Assembly (NCBI RefSeq): GCF_014243345.1
Contig: NZ_JACLZF010000001.1
Span: 558,001 to 622,000 of the forward strand
Origin: Robiginitalea sp. SC105
GTDB taxonomy: Bacteria; Bacteroidota; Bacteroidia; Flavobacteriales; Flavobacteriaceae
Direction: 5' to 3'
Length of the DNA: 64,000 nucleotides
Position 1 is the first letter of the stretch. Each line of letters starts with the position of its first letter. This document shows positions 17,401 to 26,186 of the stretch, in pieces. The notes under the pieces were generated by a model that was not told the DNA's origin, ran no database searches, and saw only the letters and a list, made by a program, of their open reading frames with translations. A program made the translations under genes and the position numbers.

Positions 17401-19786
17401 CGGTTGTTTCGTCGGTTACGACAATCGTGTAATTCCCGGCGTCCAGGTTGTCCAATGTGATGGTGCCTGTGGACTGCCCCGTTACGGGAGCCCCTCCGTT
17501 CAGGGTATAGCTGTAAGTGGTGTCGAAATCACTGACGTTGAACAGGGCAGTCCCGTCCGTGACCCCGAAACAGCTTACGTTGCTGGTCAGGGAACCGGAA
17601 ACCTGAACCGGGATCAGGCTAGGGATGGTATGGTTTTCCGTGTATTCGCACCCGCTGTCGTCGGTTACCCGGAAGGTGTAGGTGCCGGAAGGCAGGTCGC
17701 TGAATGTTGCGGTGTCCCCGGCAATGGCATCCGCAGGTATGGACGAGGGCGCAATAATCTCGACCACAAACGGTTGGGTCCCATTGGAAACGGTGACCGT
17801 AACGTCCGAGGTCATTGCCGCACAGGACATATTCGTATTGGCGAAGGTCAGGTCGTCCGGGGGGTTGGCCGGGCTGATGGTGATGGGGTTTGTTTCCACC
17901 ACACATCCGTTGTCATCCCGTATGGTAACCGTGTACGTGCCGGGCAGCAGGCCGGTAAAGGTCTCGGCCCCGGCCCCGGAGGTAAAGTTGCTCCCGTCGA
18001 TGCTGTATTCGTAAGGGGCCGTTCCCCCGCTGACGTTTTGTACTTGTACGGTCCCGTCCTGCAGGCAGGTATAATCCTGGATCAGGGCCAGGTCCCCTTC
18101 CAGGGCGGTTGCCGGGCCGTCAATGGCATAAAACTCGTAGAAATCGCAGGAAGCGCTGCCCTTGCGGAAATTCAGGTGGACGAGGTAATCGCCCGGGGGC
18201 AGACCGGTAAAGTACCCAGAGGAGTTGCTCGCCACCAGGACATCGGCGGGGTCAAGCTCATCCAGGGTGCCGTAATCCTCGTACAGGTTAAAGGTCAGTT
18301 GGTACCCGTTCCGGTTGATAACGTCGTAGATGATGGCGCCGTCCGAAGCCCCGAAACACTGCACGTCCACAATGGAATCCAGTACGTAATCCACCGGGGG
18401 TACGAAGTATATGGTAACCGTGTTTGAGATGTCAAAACAACCAAAGCGGTCCACGACCACAAATGTGTACCGGCCGGGATCCCAGATATCGAAGATCTGG
18501 CTGGTCTGGAACTCGGATTGAGGAATGTCGTCAGTTGTGGCATAGGATATCTGGGCAACCCCGCCTTCATCAATGTATTCCCAGATGGCATAGGTGTGGG
18601 GTACCTTGCCGCCGTTAGATTCCATCAGGATGTTTCCCTCTTTACAGGTAATGTGTTGGGAAACCCGCGAAAACAACTCCAGGTCGGAGCTGTCGATTAT
18701 GGTCGCCTGTTCGGTATAGGTACAGCCGTTTTCCAGGTTGACGGTTACGTCATAGGTCCCCGGGTTGATGTTTGCAAAGGTGTAACTGGTATCTGTAGTG
18801 GGCCCGTACATATCCACGAGGGTCCCACCCTGGGAGATCCGGAACGTGAACGGCGCCTCCCCTTCCGTGATGGCGACGGAGAGGTCCCCGAGGCCGGTAC
18901 AACCGGCTTCCGTCGTGGTGATGTCAACGGCCACGTTTTGTTCGGCAATTGCAATGTTGTCCAGGAAGAACACGCATCCGCCGCTGACGCCTTCCTGCCG
19001 CATTTCCACGGTGTAATTCCCGGCAATGCTGATGTCGAAGTCCGGGTCTGCCTGGGCACCGTAAGGCACCAGGATGCTGCCGGTATCGGCGTTTAGGAGT
19101 CGGAATTCGTAGTCTTCCGGGATGTTGGTCACCGTGATGTTCCCGGTGGTCCCGCAAATAATGTCAGTGGCTATATGTTGCGGCTCATAGGGGTTTTTGT
19201 ACACCTTGAAGTAGTAGCGCTTGAAGCAGCCGTCGTCAAAGTCCACTTCCAGGCGGTATTCCCCTGCGCTGGTCAGTTGATATGTGTCGCCGGAACCTAC
19301 ATTGTTCCAGCCGCATGTGGAATTCTTATTAGCGCAATCCTCCACCTGGGAAGGGCAACTTCCCTCGTTGAGTTGCTGCCAGTTGATACTGGTGGCTCCT
19401 GGGATACTGACCTGGAGTGGCTCGATATCATTCAACCCGCAAAGGAATATCTTGGCCAGCTCTTCCCCGTCGTTTGGGCAGATTACCACCTCCCCATCGA
19501 TGGTATTAGCCGTGTTGTTGACGAGGACTGAGATCGGGTTGGGTTGGGTATCGCAGTTCATGGCCCCGGTGGTTATCTCCGGACGCGCAGCGACAAAGCC
19601 CCCTGGATTTACCAGGTAGGAATGCGGGTCCGCGTATTCCGGACCGGACACATTGAGAGCAGTCAGCGGCTTTTCTGCGGCGACGGCCCCTTTATCCGGT
19701 AAGGAACCAGGTAATGCGATTCCGTATGCGATGCTTATAAGGCCTGTCAGTACGAGCAGGGCCCATGTCGGTTTGTTGGTTCTCAT
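11444..19786 (-). CDS. Giant SprB-like surface adhesin with T9SS type B sorting domain
   Basis: A 2780-residue secreted protein. It has an N-terminal signal (ALLVLTGLISIAYG), a Cys-containing region, then a long tandem array of SprB-type repeats of about 80-110 residues. By eye I can list about 27 repeat starts of the form VSCFGxxDGxxxx, each usually followed by a GTYTVTVRDxxGC-like end. The last 90 residues form the gliding-motility-associated type B C-terminal domain: IPNYFTPDGDGNNDFWLP, IKIYDRYGRVV, PTGDYWYVVKL and the final HFTLYR. By analogy with SprB of Flavobacterium johnsoniae it is probably a T9SS-exported, motile surface adhesin. I chose the ATG at 19784-19786, which overlaps the upstream stop (TGATG); twelve more codons are open upstream but encode no better signal. 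PorP/SprF-type genes lie on both sides. Confidence 0.9.
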   Translation of the reverse strand: MRTNKPTWALLVLTGLISIAYGIALPGSLPDKGAVAAEKPLTALNVSGPEYADPHSYLVNPGGFVAARPEITTGAMNCDTQPNPISVLVNNTANTIDGEVVICPNDGEELAKIFLCGLNDIEPLQVSIPGATSINWQQLNEGSCPSQVEDCANKNSTCGWNNVGSGDTYQLTSAGEYRLEVDFDDGCFKRYYFKVYKNPYEPQHIATDIICGTTGNITVTNIPEDYEFRLLNADTGSILVPYGAQADPDFDISIAGNYTVEMRQEGVSGGCVFFLDNIAIAEQNVAVDITTTEAGCTGLGDLSVAITEGEAPFTFRISQGGTLVDMYGPTTDTSYTFANINPGTYDVTVNLENGCTYTEQATIIDSSDLELFSRVSQHITCKEGNILMESNGGKVPHTYAIWEYIDEGGVAQISYATTDDIPQSEFQTSQIFDIWDPGRYTFVVVDRFGCFDISNTVTIYFVPPVDYVLDSIVDVQCFGASDGAIIYDVINRNGYQLTFNLYEDYGTLDELDPADVLVASNSSGYFTGLPPGDYLVHLNFRKGSASCDFYEFYAIDGPATALEGDLALIQDYTCLQDGTVQVQNVSGGTAPYEYSIDGSNFTSGAGAETFTGLLPGTYTVTIRDDNGCVVETNPITISPANPPDDLTFANTNMSCAAMTSDVTVTVSNGTQPFVVEIIAPSSIPADAIAGDTATFSDLPSGTYTFRVTDDSGCEYTENHTIPSLIPVQVSGSLTSNVSCFGVTDGTALFNVSDFDTTYSYTLNGGAPVTGQSTGTITLDNLDAGNYTIVVTDETTGCTDTETVTVEGPVSPLDFSFDLTPPSCVSDGSVEISASGGWGSYQYEIEQPDNSVIGPQNSAVFLGLTQLGTYTITVRDAGGCEVTDTFDVVNTPEPVASIDPASILCYQSGAPATIILGSTGGTAPYFYNIDGGPFQSSNTFGGLLPGTYSFILMDANGCTDDVSVTIAEQLAGNAVLTKDFDCSISPDAVIDLALVGGAGPFTYELNFNGSGYTPFAGGFPYTATAAGTYQFRITDSQGCSAETNVVTTTPAVNPQAIATTTDPTCFGDANGIVEIDIDPNFGQAPFEVDFNGSGFSAQTVYTGLAAGSYPYIVRDINGCIFTDTAVLTDPPLLDANVTVTDVSCSGTPGGGNIPGQIDVTLTSPGTPTYSYTLYDNQNNIVATTGPNPIVNTSSTTASFGGLEFGDYYIRIIDYNGCEYYESPVRVRANPFLNLISNTSSDCINGGTVILSADGGSGDYTFNIYGIGTPPDAEYAGGPLEEIAEFYNLNPGQTYVFEATDNDTNCTSYQEVTIPAPSSLDVVPEPVVTNVTCFGATNGSIAFQLTGFDPGVSTLSYSILEALTNNPTGFTGSIDATLGDPTSVVTVTGLDPGDYILQFEEDQSPFCSNTYAFRILEPSPINLSLVDLNNANCNELAQATVRATGGSGSFVYAFVQDGVAPVPGDFTSNGYEELDPAVSTDWDAYAMDSSGCMAGPVDLTIATDPEPLISAVANNQCVATEGGFEIVVTLDGAGIGPHALSLDGGAFQTTSLANAGDTHPYSGVLSGAHTITVRDANGCVYTVNVYIETPLGISAQATAQPSCTGTDGEITLTAQGGSGNYAYDLLDGTNSSITGGVPQASNVFTGLDPDTYIAVVYDTTSGCTLQAAAQVVLEMASPVTFDPHTIVNASCAGESDGAVRVNLEPVTAGVNDNPPYTYNLYDNGGILLAGPQTNPWFTGLPAGTYEVEALSGRGCSLREPIVISEPPPVSLAASATEFSCTAGNTISESVITATPAGGTAPYFYSIDGVNYITDNTFKVADTGSEQNITVYVRDGNGCVATADVTIEPLNRFTANVSQVTAITCINPESILITVTDNGDTSNVYTFELLPVGNPNGTPTGNPAYNQATFDLSAPDNYVFRVTDITTGCWVDTEPFVVPPYDIMDIVAAPDTPVSCFGDADGSLTIDVTNYTGNYDYQVFDSTGAPAGVNGSGSTTTNPLVISGLGGGNYFVRITQTGTPFCSSDSNVVTIMSPPSPLTAVVQQIADVTCSDDLGEILVDPSGGYSPFDIVLTNTGTSQTWTANDVSAFVFTGLSAGSYTVAVTDDGDCVYNDALDLLPPVPVTADITAVPSMLACYGDSNGVVTAINVSGGSGSYQYQLNYYDDTGSTIEFTSGFQPSEEFTGLGAGIYSITVSDSWGCEVETAQVAITEPTEVVANLVQSATMTCTGDAGLVLTASGGTAPYEYSTDGVNYSPMSGGNTHTFSVSDGIYQYYVRDSFGCRADISNQVSIEPVPPLVLTIDDSAALVNCAGEMTGSIFASASGGLGSYMYELYGDSSLSDLLSGPQSNGDFNNLGTGSYWVLVTSQDCETVSGAIVIDEPAPLQVDRQESTDITCAGEDDGTITVEVSGGSGTILYAISPNLDKFDESNVFTDLEPGVYDVIAQDIYGCFLTFQFTIGEPTPLEVEATSTPEVCAGNSDGVIDIVINGGTAPYETAFNSNAPEAFGPAQSTFGGLAAGSYVIFVRDAQGCETNVIAEVDPGVNLNATVTPVYECVGNIPDNYIELTLDDPTMENQVLYALDSTDPADMQLDANFAGLSPGPHYLAISHANGCVRTIDFEIEGYEPLTLTLEQRNINEITALAEGGVAPYTFYFNDDDNGEDNTYYINASGVYTVRVVDQNGCEAIAQIEMEFIDIEIPNYFTPDGDGNNDFWLPDNMEGFPEIIIKIYDRYGRVVAELSYGVQGWDGTYDGRELPTGDYWYVVKLNGERDDREFVGHFTLYR

Positions 19787-21936
19787 CAAGCAATAAGATT
19801 TGGGGTAACACGCATGATCCACATTTTGTCGTCATACATGTTGTTGAGCTTTGAGTAGTAGGAAATAAGCGCGCTGTTCCAATTCTGGTGGCGCTTTACA
19901 TAGACATATCGGTATTTATTGGCAGGGTTGATAAAGTAACTCGCACTAAGCCCCAGTGAGTTGAGATATTTTACGAACCGATTTGCATTTTTTGGATTTG
20001 CAAACACGTTGGCAATCAGGTAGTAGCTCGTACCCCCCTGCCCTGCGACAAAGCGGTCGTCGGCTTCCGCGGCGGCCACCTTGTCCTGGGCCACCACGTT
20101 TTTCTGAAGCACATCAGCCTGGTATTGTTCGGACTTTTCCTCGATCCGGCGGGTGTTGTCGGCATACGCCTCGTTGCTGTAGCGGTTGGCGACATTCATG
20201 ACCCAAAGGTCACCCTGGTAGGCGCCGTCAACCCCGGAACGTACGGCCCGGGCAGCATCTTCCCAGTTGTCGAACCGGGTCAGGTACACGTATTTCAGCC
20301 CGTTGTTCTTGTTGTCGATATAATCCGCCTGGAAGCCATCCTGGTTGAGGCGGTCCATGAATTTGTCCATGTAGGTGGTACCCTTGTACACATTGGCCAC
20401 CACGTAGTAGCCGTCCTGAACGCCCTGCAGGTCGCGGAATTTCCGGCTCCTGACCTGGGTTTCCCCTGTTTGGGCAGCAGTGCGTTCCCCGTCCCGGGTT
20501 TCCTTTACATCCGCGGCAGCTACGGCCGTCCGGTCATTGGCGCGGGCAGGCAGCTTCCGCGCTTCTTCCTGCAGGTTGGCGGCTGCGTCCCGGTCAGTTT
20601 TTGTCTGCCGGTCTTCCAGGTTGCGGTCAATGCCTGCCAACTGGGTTTTGTCAGTTCGGTTTTCAGGAGAAATACCAGAAGGTATATTCGTTGAATCATT
20701 TGCGGCCAGGCGGGTTTGGTCGTTGTTCACAAAATAGACCTGGCGCGCTTTTTCCTCCAGGTCTGCCCGGTCACCGCCGGTTTCCTGGCGGACCATGCGC
20801 ATGACCATTTCAAAGCGCTGCTCCAGCTCCCGCTGGCGGCTGTTTTCCAAAGAATCCTGACGAAACATCAGCTCCGCGAGGATGGCGTCGTTTTCGGCCA
20901 GGCGTCGCTTGAGTTCCGCGATCTCCGTATCCTTGTCCGTCACTTCAATGGGTTCTTCCCCGGCCTCAGCCAGGGAGTCCTCCATCTCGTTCTCGAGCAT
21001 GACCCGGTCTTCGGTCAGGTTGGGCGTAAAGGAGTAGGCAAAGGAGATCTCGTGGGTCAGGCCCAGGTTATCGAAGGAATTGGACAGGCCTTTCTCCATG
21101 GTATATCCGATCGAGAGCCTGCGGTTGATGTTGAAACCGATACCGGCAGAGGCCCCGTAGAAGCTGTCGTAGCCTCCCTGCAACCATCCCAGCTTGGGCA
21201 GGTCCAGGATCAGGTTACCCCCGAGGACGGTCTCGTCCTCCCCCACTTTCCTGACCCGTGCCAATGGCATCAGGCGGCCTTCTTCAAAGATGCCGGAGGT
21301 TGCAGGAAACTGATGGGTATATTGCAGGTGGCCCGAAAAGGTTTTGTCCTTGAATTCCGTAATAAAATCACTGGCCTTCAGGTTATAGTCAATGAGGTTT
21401 TCCGCATAGACCCCAAAGTCAAAGGGGCCGTAGGAAATATTGAAACCGGGCTGGAACGTCAGGAGTGAACTGTTCTGGAAACCGCTCAGGAACGGGTCTT
21501 GCTCCACCGGGTTGGCAATGCTTTCGTCAAACCCGCTGCTGTAGTAGGAGAGGTTTGCCCCGAATGTAAAATTGCTCTTGTCGCTCAGTTTCACCCCGTA
21601 GGCGTAGTTGGCCAGGACACCGTAGTTGCTCAGGGTGCCTTCGCGCTGTGTATACAGGCTCAGCCCCAGGCCCGAGCGGTCCCCGATCCGGCCGCTGTAG
21701 CTCAGGAAGTACATCTGGTTGTTGTCGTCAAATGATACCGATTGGTTTCTGTGCAGCAAGTTAATGTACGACTTGTCTTCCCGTACCGTGGAAAAGGTCG
21801 GGTTGATCAGGAAGCGGTTGTATTTCAGCAGGTTCTGTGAGGGCACTTCGTAGGCGAGGATCGGGTTCTCCTCCTGGGCCCGCAACAGGGGACCGGTAGT
21901 GCACAACAACAGTACGAACATTAATATGCGTTTCAT
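19786..21936 (-). CDS. PorP/SprF-like barrel fused to two SPOR-like modules
   Basis: A 716-residue exported protein (signal ending near LLRAQ). Residues about 25-305 are PorP/SprF-like: NRFLINPTFSTVREDKSY, SGRIGDRSGLGLSLYTQRE, and a final barrel strand ISFAYSFTP. Residues about 320-400 are charged and likely coiled coil; 400-505 are low-complexity. Two similar C-terminal modules follow at about 506-584 (GYYVVANVYKG... YVYLTRFDNWEDA... DLWVMNV) and 636-712 (SYYLIANVFAN... YVYVKRHQNWNSA... KMWIMRV). They resemble SPOR domains, which bind peptidoglycan. Such a fusion would tie an outer-membrane T9SS partner to the cell wall; that is inference. It sits between two type B cargo genes in one operon. 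Confidence 0.82.
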   Translation of the reverse strand: MKRILMFVLLLCTTGPLLRAQEENPILAYEVPSQNLLKYNRFLINPTFSTVREDKSYINLLHRNQSVSFDDNNQMYFLSYSGRIGDRSGLGLSLYTQREGTLSNYGVLANYAYGVKLSDKSNFTFGANLSYYSSGFDESIANPVEQDPFLSGFQNSSLLTFQPGFNISYGPFDFGVYAENLIDYNLKASDFITEFKDKTFSGHLQYTHQFPATSGIFEEGRLMPLARVRKVGEDETVLGGNLILDLPKLGWLQGGYDSFYGASAGIGFNINRRLSIGYTMEKGLSNSFDNLGLTHEISFAYSFTPNLTEDRVMLENEMEDSLAEAGEEPIEVTDKDTEIAELKRRLAENDAILAELMFRQDSLENSRQRELEQRFEMVMRMVRQETGGDRADLEEKARQVYFVNNDQTRLAANDSTNIPSGISPENRTDKTQLAGIDRNLEDRQTKTDRDAAANLQEEARKLPARANDRTAVAAADVKETRDGERTAAQTGETQVRSRKFRDLQGVQDGYYVVANVYKGTTYMDKFMDRLNQDGFQADYIDNKNNGLKYVYLTRFDNWEDAARAVRSGVDGAYQGDLWVMNVANRYSNEAYADNTRRIEEKSEQYQADVLQKNVVAQDKVAAAEADDRFVAGQGGTSYYLIANVFANPKNANRFVKYLNSLGLSASYFINPANKYRYVYVKRHQNWNSALISYYSKLNNMYDDKMWIMRVTPNLIA

Positions 21937-21943
21937 CGGGTAT

Positions 21944-24205
21944 TTAGCGTATTACGGTAATGGTACCTTGTTTGAGTACTTTTCCAGTATCCCGGATCTT
22001 GTAATAGAACACCATGTTCTGTCTTGGGAAACTGGTGGCCGATGACGGCCAGTTATTCTGGTAACTGTTTTCATTCAACACTTCCTCCCCCCGCTCGTTG
22101 TAGATGATCACGTTGACATCCGGGCGGTTGGAATAGGTATTGGGCAGGATCCACTGGTCGTTGATGCCATCGCCATTCACGGAGATGACGTTGGGCACGC
22201 GGAAGGTATCCAGGTAGGAGACCGTCACGGACCGCGCCACTTCGCATCCGCCAATGGTGGCAATCAGGAGGTAGTCACCGGCTTCTGTAAAAGAATAGGA
22301 AGAGGTACTGCTAATTTGGATATTGTTGCTGTCGATCCAGCGATAGGTTTCCCCACCGGAGGCGGTAACCGTCCGGGCACTGCCCTCCGGTATCCGGATA
22401 TCCGTGCCGGGATCCAGGGTGATCAGGTTTTCATCCAGGCTGTTGAGCACCAGGTCGTTGGAAGGCACCGGGCAACCGCTGCGCATGACGACCAGCTGGT
22501 AGGTACCGGGAGCACTGACATCGATGGAGGCAGTTGCCAGGTTCAGGTTCACCCCGTCCCGGTACCAGTCAAAGGTGGCGCCGGTCAGGTCGGTGGAAGT
22601 GGAGATGGATATCGGTTCGGACGGACCGCACACGGTCGTTTCACTTCCCGCAATGGTGATGAGTTCGTCTACCCGCAACTGTACGCTGAGGGTGTTGGAA
22701 GCGGGGGTAAAGGAGGAAATGCTGCCTTCCAGGCGGTAATCCCCGTTTTCAGAGATATCAGCCAGGCTGATGGCGGATGCGGTGGCCCCGCTGACGGCCG
22801 TGCCGTCATGGAACCACTGGAAATTCATATCGGCCATGAGTCCGGCGGTAACGTCCGTGGATCCGCCGCTGCCGTCAAGGGCGCGGATGGCGGATACTTC
22901 CAGGACGATGTCCGTGTTGGTGCAGGCCGCATAAGAACCGTTGTAGGCAATGTCGATTTCAAGGGACGCAGGAATCACTACCTGGGTGGGATCCGAGTCA
23001 ATGGAGGTAGCGGAGCAGGCGCCTCCTGAAAGGGAAACACGGGCAAAATAGGTCCCGGTCTCGGTGTCTGAAACGGTCAGTGTGGACCCGGTAGCTCCCG
23101 AAACCGGGGCTCCGTCGCGGTACCATTGGATGGTCGCACCGGTCGCATCCGTGGATACGGAAAGATCCTGGGTCTGTCCCGGCAAAACCACTACAGACGC
23201 GGGGTTGTCCCGCGTGACGGTAAAGTTGCCGGAATTGGTAATGGCAACCGCAGGGGATTGTTCCACACAGGCACCGGTCCCGAAGATCTCCACGGAGTAG
23301 GCCCCTTCAAAACCGGCAACGGAGGCGTCCACCGTATAGGTGTCATTGTCCACGGCCGGGGAGGTGATAGCGGTTCCATCCCGGAACCAGGTATAAGTAA
23401 GCCCCTGGCCGGTGATATTGGCGGTCAGGTCCAGGGTTTCGCCCGGACAAAGCGTTGTTTTGGCGGGCGGGTTGATGGCAATCCCAAGGCTATTGCCCAC
23501 TGTAACGTCGATAAGCCTAGATAGGGTGTTAGACGAACCCGAGCAGGAACCGTAATCGATTTCGACGTTGTACATTCCTGAATTTGAAACCGTTATTGAC
23601 GATCCTTTATCAGAGAGCAGCGTACCGCTTCGGTACCAGTTGAACTGGTAGGTGTCTGCATTGGCAAGGTTATAGACCTCTAGTGAGATTGCGTTTCCGT
23701 CGCATACCTGCGCGATACCATCCCCGTAATCCGTTTTTCCCTGTTGACGTATACTTATGCTATTGTTTACATCGATAAAATACATGGGATAGGCTGCCGA
23801 GGCGGGGCTGGTCTGAGACGGGCTGGTGCTCTTGACACGCAACCGGTACCCTTCGCCCCGCGTTCCGGCAGGCACTGAGAACTGGAAATAAAAGTCAAAT
23901 GTGGTATTCATGTCGGCGACGCGCGCCAATTCCTGAGGACTGTCAAAGGCGCCATCGGCGTCGGACAGTTCCAGGACAAATTCGTTATCAGCATTGACCA
24001 GGGGCGGACTCCAGGTGAAACTCACCCAATAATCGTTGAAAGAATCGGACGAACAGGCCGCTGACCAAGGGGTGTTCCCTATGGGAGGTGTTTGGTTTGG
24101 GGCTGCCTGGGGGGCATTGAGTACCTGTGCCATCCCGGAATGGGCGCACAGCAATCCCCACAGTAGGGCTGTGGCAATACGTAATTTTTGGTTCATGGCT
24201 CTCAT
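21944..24205 (-). CDS. Secreted Ig-like repeat protein with T9SS type B sorting domain
   Basis: A 753-residue secreted protein. After a signal peptide (LLWGLLCAHSGMAQ) comes a fibronectin-like N-terminal part, then about five or six Ig-like repeats recognisable by FNWYRSGTLLSDKGSSI, IQWYRDGAPVSGATGSTL and FDWYRDGVNLNLATASI, each ending in G-x-Y-x-x-x. The C-terminus is the type B gliding-associated domain (FRVPNVISVNGDGINDQWIL, VIIYNERGEEVL, FYYKIRDTGKVLKQGTITVI). It is therefore a probable T9SS cargo that ends up on the surface or released. Start could be the ATG at 24205 or three codons later at 24196. First gene of the operon, seven bases before the PorP-SPOR gene. Confidence 0.87.
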   Translation of the reverse strand: MRAMNQKLRIATALLWGLLCAHSGMAQVLNAPQAAPNQTPPIGNTPWSAACSSDSFNDYWVSFTWSPPLVNADNEFVLELSDADGAFDSPQELARVADMNTTFDFYFQFSVPAGTRGEGYRLRVKSTSPSQTSPASAAYPMYFIDVNNSISIRQQGKTDYGDGIAQVCDGNAISLEVYNLANADTYQFNWYRSGTLLSDKGSSITVSNSGMYNVEIDYGSCSGSSNTLSRLIDVTVGNSLGIAINPPAKTTLCPGETLDLTANITGQGLTYTWFRDGTAITSPAVDNDTYTVDASVAGFEGAYSVEIFGTGACVEQSPAVAITNSGNFTVTRDNPASVVVLPGQTQDLSVSTDATGATIQWYRDGAPVSGATGSTLTVSDTETGTYFARVSLSGGACSATSIDSDPTQVVIPASLEIDIAYNGSYAACTNTDIVLEVSAIRALDGSGGSTDVTAGLMADMNFQWFHDGTAVSGATASAISLADISENGDYRLEGSISSFTPASNTLSVQLRVDELITIAGSETTVCGPSEPISISTSTDLTGATFDWYRDGVNLNLATASIDVSAPGTYQLVVMRSGCPVPSNDLVLNSLDENLITLDPGTDIRIPEGSARTVTASGGETYRWIDSNNIQISSTSSYSFTEAGDYLLIATIGGCEVARSVTVSYLDTFRVPNVISVNGDGINDQWILPNTYSNRPDVNVIIYNERGEEVLNENSYQNNWPSSATSFPRQNMVFYYKIRDTGKVLKQGTITVIR

Positions 24206-24494
24206 GTTTACTTATTAGCTACTTGGTGATTGCCCTACTTAGTCCGGTTTTTGAGGCGCTGCCTATGCCGATCCCCGCTCAATCTGAGCAGGTGGCAGAC
24301 CTGTGCAACCTGACTTTACCTAACAAATATGCTCTTTAGGCGCCCCACAGGGAATTTATTGTTGTCGCATGGACTATTTATGTTGTGAAATGGGGGGATT
24401 TGTATGAATGCCGTGCAATACATCTATTTAATTGAGCCTTTAATCGGTCGATGAACCGCATTTTTTCTACCTTTATCCCCCTAAAATCTTGTCG

Positions 24495-26183
24495 ATGTCA
24501 GAGGCTTCCCGATCGCTGAATTTTATCGAACACATCATCGAAGACGATCTCTCTGCGGGCTTCCCCAAAAAGCAGTTGCGTTTTCGGTTTCCCCCGGAAC
24601 CCAACGGGTACCTGCATATAGGACACGCGAGTTCCATTTGCCTGAATTTTGGACTGGGACTCCGCTACGATGCACCTGTAAACCTGCGTTTTGACGATAC
24701 AAACCCGGCCAAGGAGGAATCTGAATATGTGGAGGCCATCAAAAGGGATGTGGAATGGCTGGGGTTCCAGTGGGCCGAAGAGCGGTATGCTTCCGACTAT
24801 TTCCAGCAACTCTACGATTGGGCGGAGCAACTGATCCGGGACGGCAAGGCCTATGTGGACAGCCAGACCTCAGAAGAGATCGCGGCACAAAAAGGTACCC
24901 CTACGGAGGCAGGCACTGAAAGCCCCTTTAGAAACCGATCGGTATCAGAAAATCTTGAGCTCTTCAGGGGGATGAAGGAAGGTAAGTTTGCCCAGGGGGA
25001 ACACGTATTGAGGGCCCGTATCGATATGGCCTCCCCCAATATGCTGCTCCGGGACCCGGTGATGTACCGGATATTGCACCGGGCGCACCACCGAACAAAT
25101 ACCGATTGGTGTATTTATCCGCTCTACGATTGGACCCACGGGGAAAGCGACTATATCGAGCAGGTATCCCATTCCCTGTGTACACTGGAGTTCAAGCCTC
25201 ACCGACCCCTTTACGACTGGTTTCTGGACTGCGTGACGGAACCCGACAAACTCCGTCCGAAACAGCGGGAGTTTGCCCGCCGGAACCTCAGCCATACGGT
25301 TGTGAGCAAACGAAAACTGCTGGAGTTGGTCACAGGTGGCCATGTTTCTGGTTGGGATGACCCGCGCATGCCCACTATATCAGGACTGCGTCGCAGGGGT
25401 TGCACCCCCGAGGCCATCCGCAACTTTGCGGATACTATCGGCATTGCGAAACGGGAGAATGTGGTGGATGTGGCCCTTTTGGATTTCCATATGCGGGAGC
25501 ACCTGAACAAGGTGGCACCACGGGTTATGGCCGTCCTGGACCCGATTAAGCTGGTGATTACCAATTACCCAGAAGGACAGGAGGAATGGCTGGAAACGGA
25601 AAACAATCCTGAAGACCCGGAGGCGGGAACCCGGGAAATCCCATTTTCCCGTGAGCTTTATATTGAACAGGAGGATTTCCGGGAAGAAGCCAACCGGAAA
25701 TTCTTCCGGCTGAAACTAGGGGGAGAGGTCCGCCTTAAAAGCGGTTATATCATCAAAGCAGAGCGAGCGGTTAAGGATGATAAGGGACGGGTGGTTGAGG
25801 TGCATTGCACTTACGACCCGAAAAGCCGCAGCGGAAGCGGTACGGAAGAAAGTATGCGAAAGGTCAAGGGTACGCTGCATTGGGTCTCGGCAAGTCACGC
25901 CATCCCTGCGGAGGTACGCCTGTACGACCGCCTGTTTACAGACCCGACCCCGGACCAGCATAAGGACCGGGATTTTATGGAATTCATCAATCCCGACTCC
26001 CTGGAAGTTGTACAGGCCTGGTTGGAACCCGGCCTCGAGACCGCCCAACCTTCCGATCGTTTCCAGTTCCAGCGGCTGGGGTATTTCTGTGTGGATCCGG
26101 ATTCCACCCCTGCAAACCTGGTTTTCAACCGCACGGTTACCCTCAGGGATACCTGGGCGAAAATCGAGCAAAAGGAGGCCTGA
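24495..26183 (+). CDS. glnS: Glutaminyl-tRNA synthetase
   Basis: A 562-residue class Ib aminoacyl-tRNA synthetase that charges tRNA-Gln. The HIGH-type motif appears as PPEPNGYLHIGHAS near residues 34-47, the KMSKS-type loop as VVSKRKL, and the specificity region as IYPLYDWTHGESDYIEQVSHS. The C-terminal beta-barrel anticodon-binding domains fill the last 220 residues (VNRTVTLRD-like ending FNRTVTLRDTWAK). A TTG two codons earlier is possible, but the ATG at 24495 is preferred. A near-consensus -7 element (TACCTTTA, 24468-24475) lies just upstream. Its presence suggests direct charging of Gln rather than the transamidation route; gltX is only 2.5 kb away. Confidence 0.95.
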   Translation: MSEASRSLNFIEHIIEDDLSAGFPKKQLRFRFPPEPNGYLHIGHASSICLNFGLGLRYDAPVNLRFDDTNPAKEESEYVEAIKRDVEWLGFQWAEERYASDYFQQLYDWAEQLIRDGKAYVDSQTSEEIAAQKGTPTEAGTESPFRNRSVSENLELFRGMKEGKFAQGEHVLRARIDMASPNMLLRDPVMYRILHRAHHRTNTDWCIYPLYDWTHGESDYIEQVSHSLCTLEFKPHRPLYDWFLDCVTEPDKLRPKQREFARRNLSHTVVSKRKLLELVTGGHVSGWDDPRMPTISGLRRRGCTPEAIRNFADTIGIAKRENVVDVALLDFHMREHLNKVAPRVMAVLDPIKLVITNYPEGQEEWLETENNPEDPEAGTREIPFSRELYIEQEDFREEANRKFFRLKLGGEVRLKSGYIIKAERAVKDDKGRVVEVHCTYDPKSRSGSGTEESMRKVKGTLHWVSASHAIPAEVRLYDRLFTDPTPDQHKDRDFMEFINPDSLEVVQAWLEPGLETAQPSDRFQFQRLGYFCVDPDSTPANLVFNRTVTLRDTWAKIEQKEA

Positions 26184-26186
26184 CCA

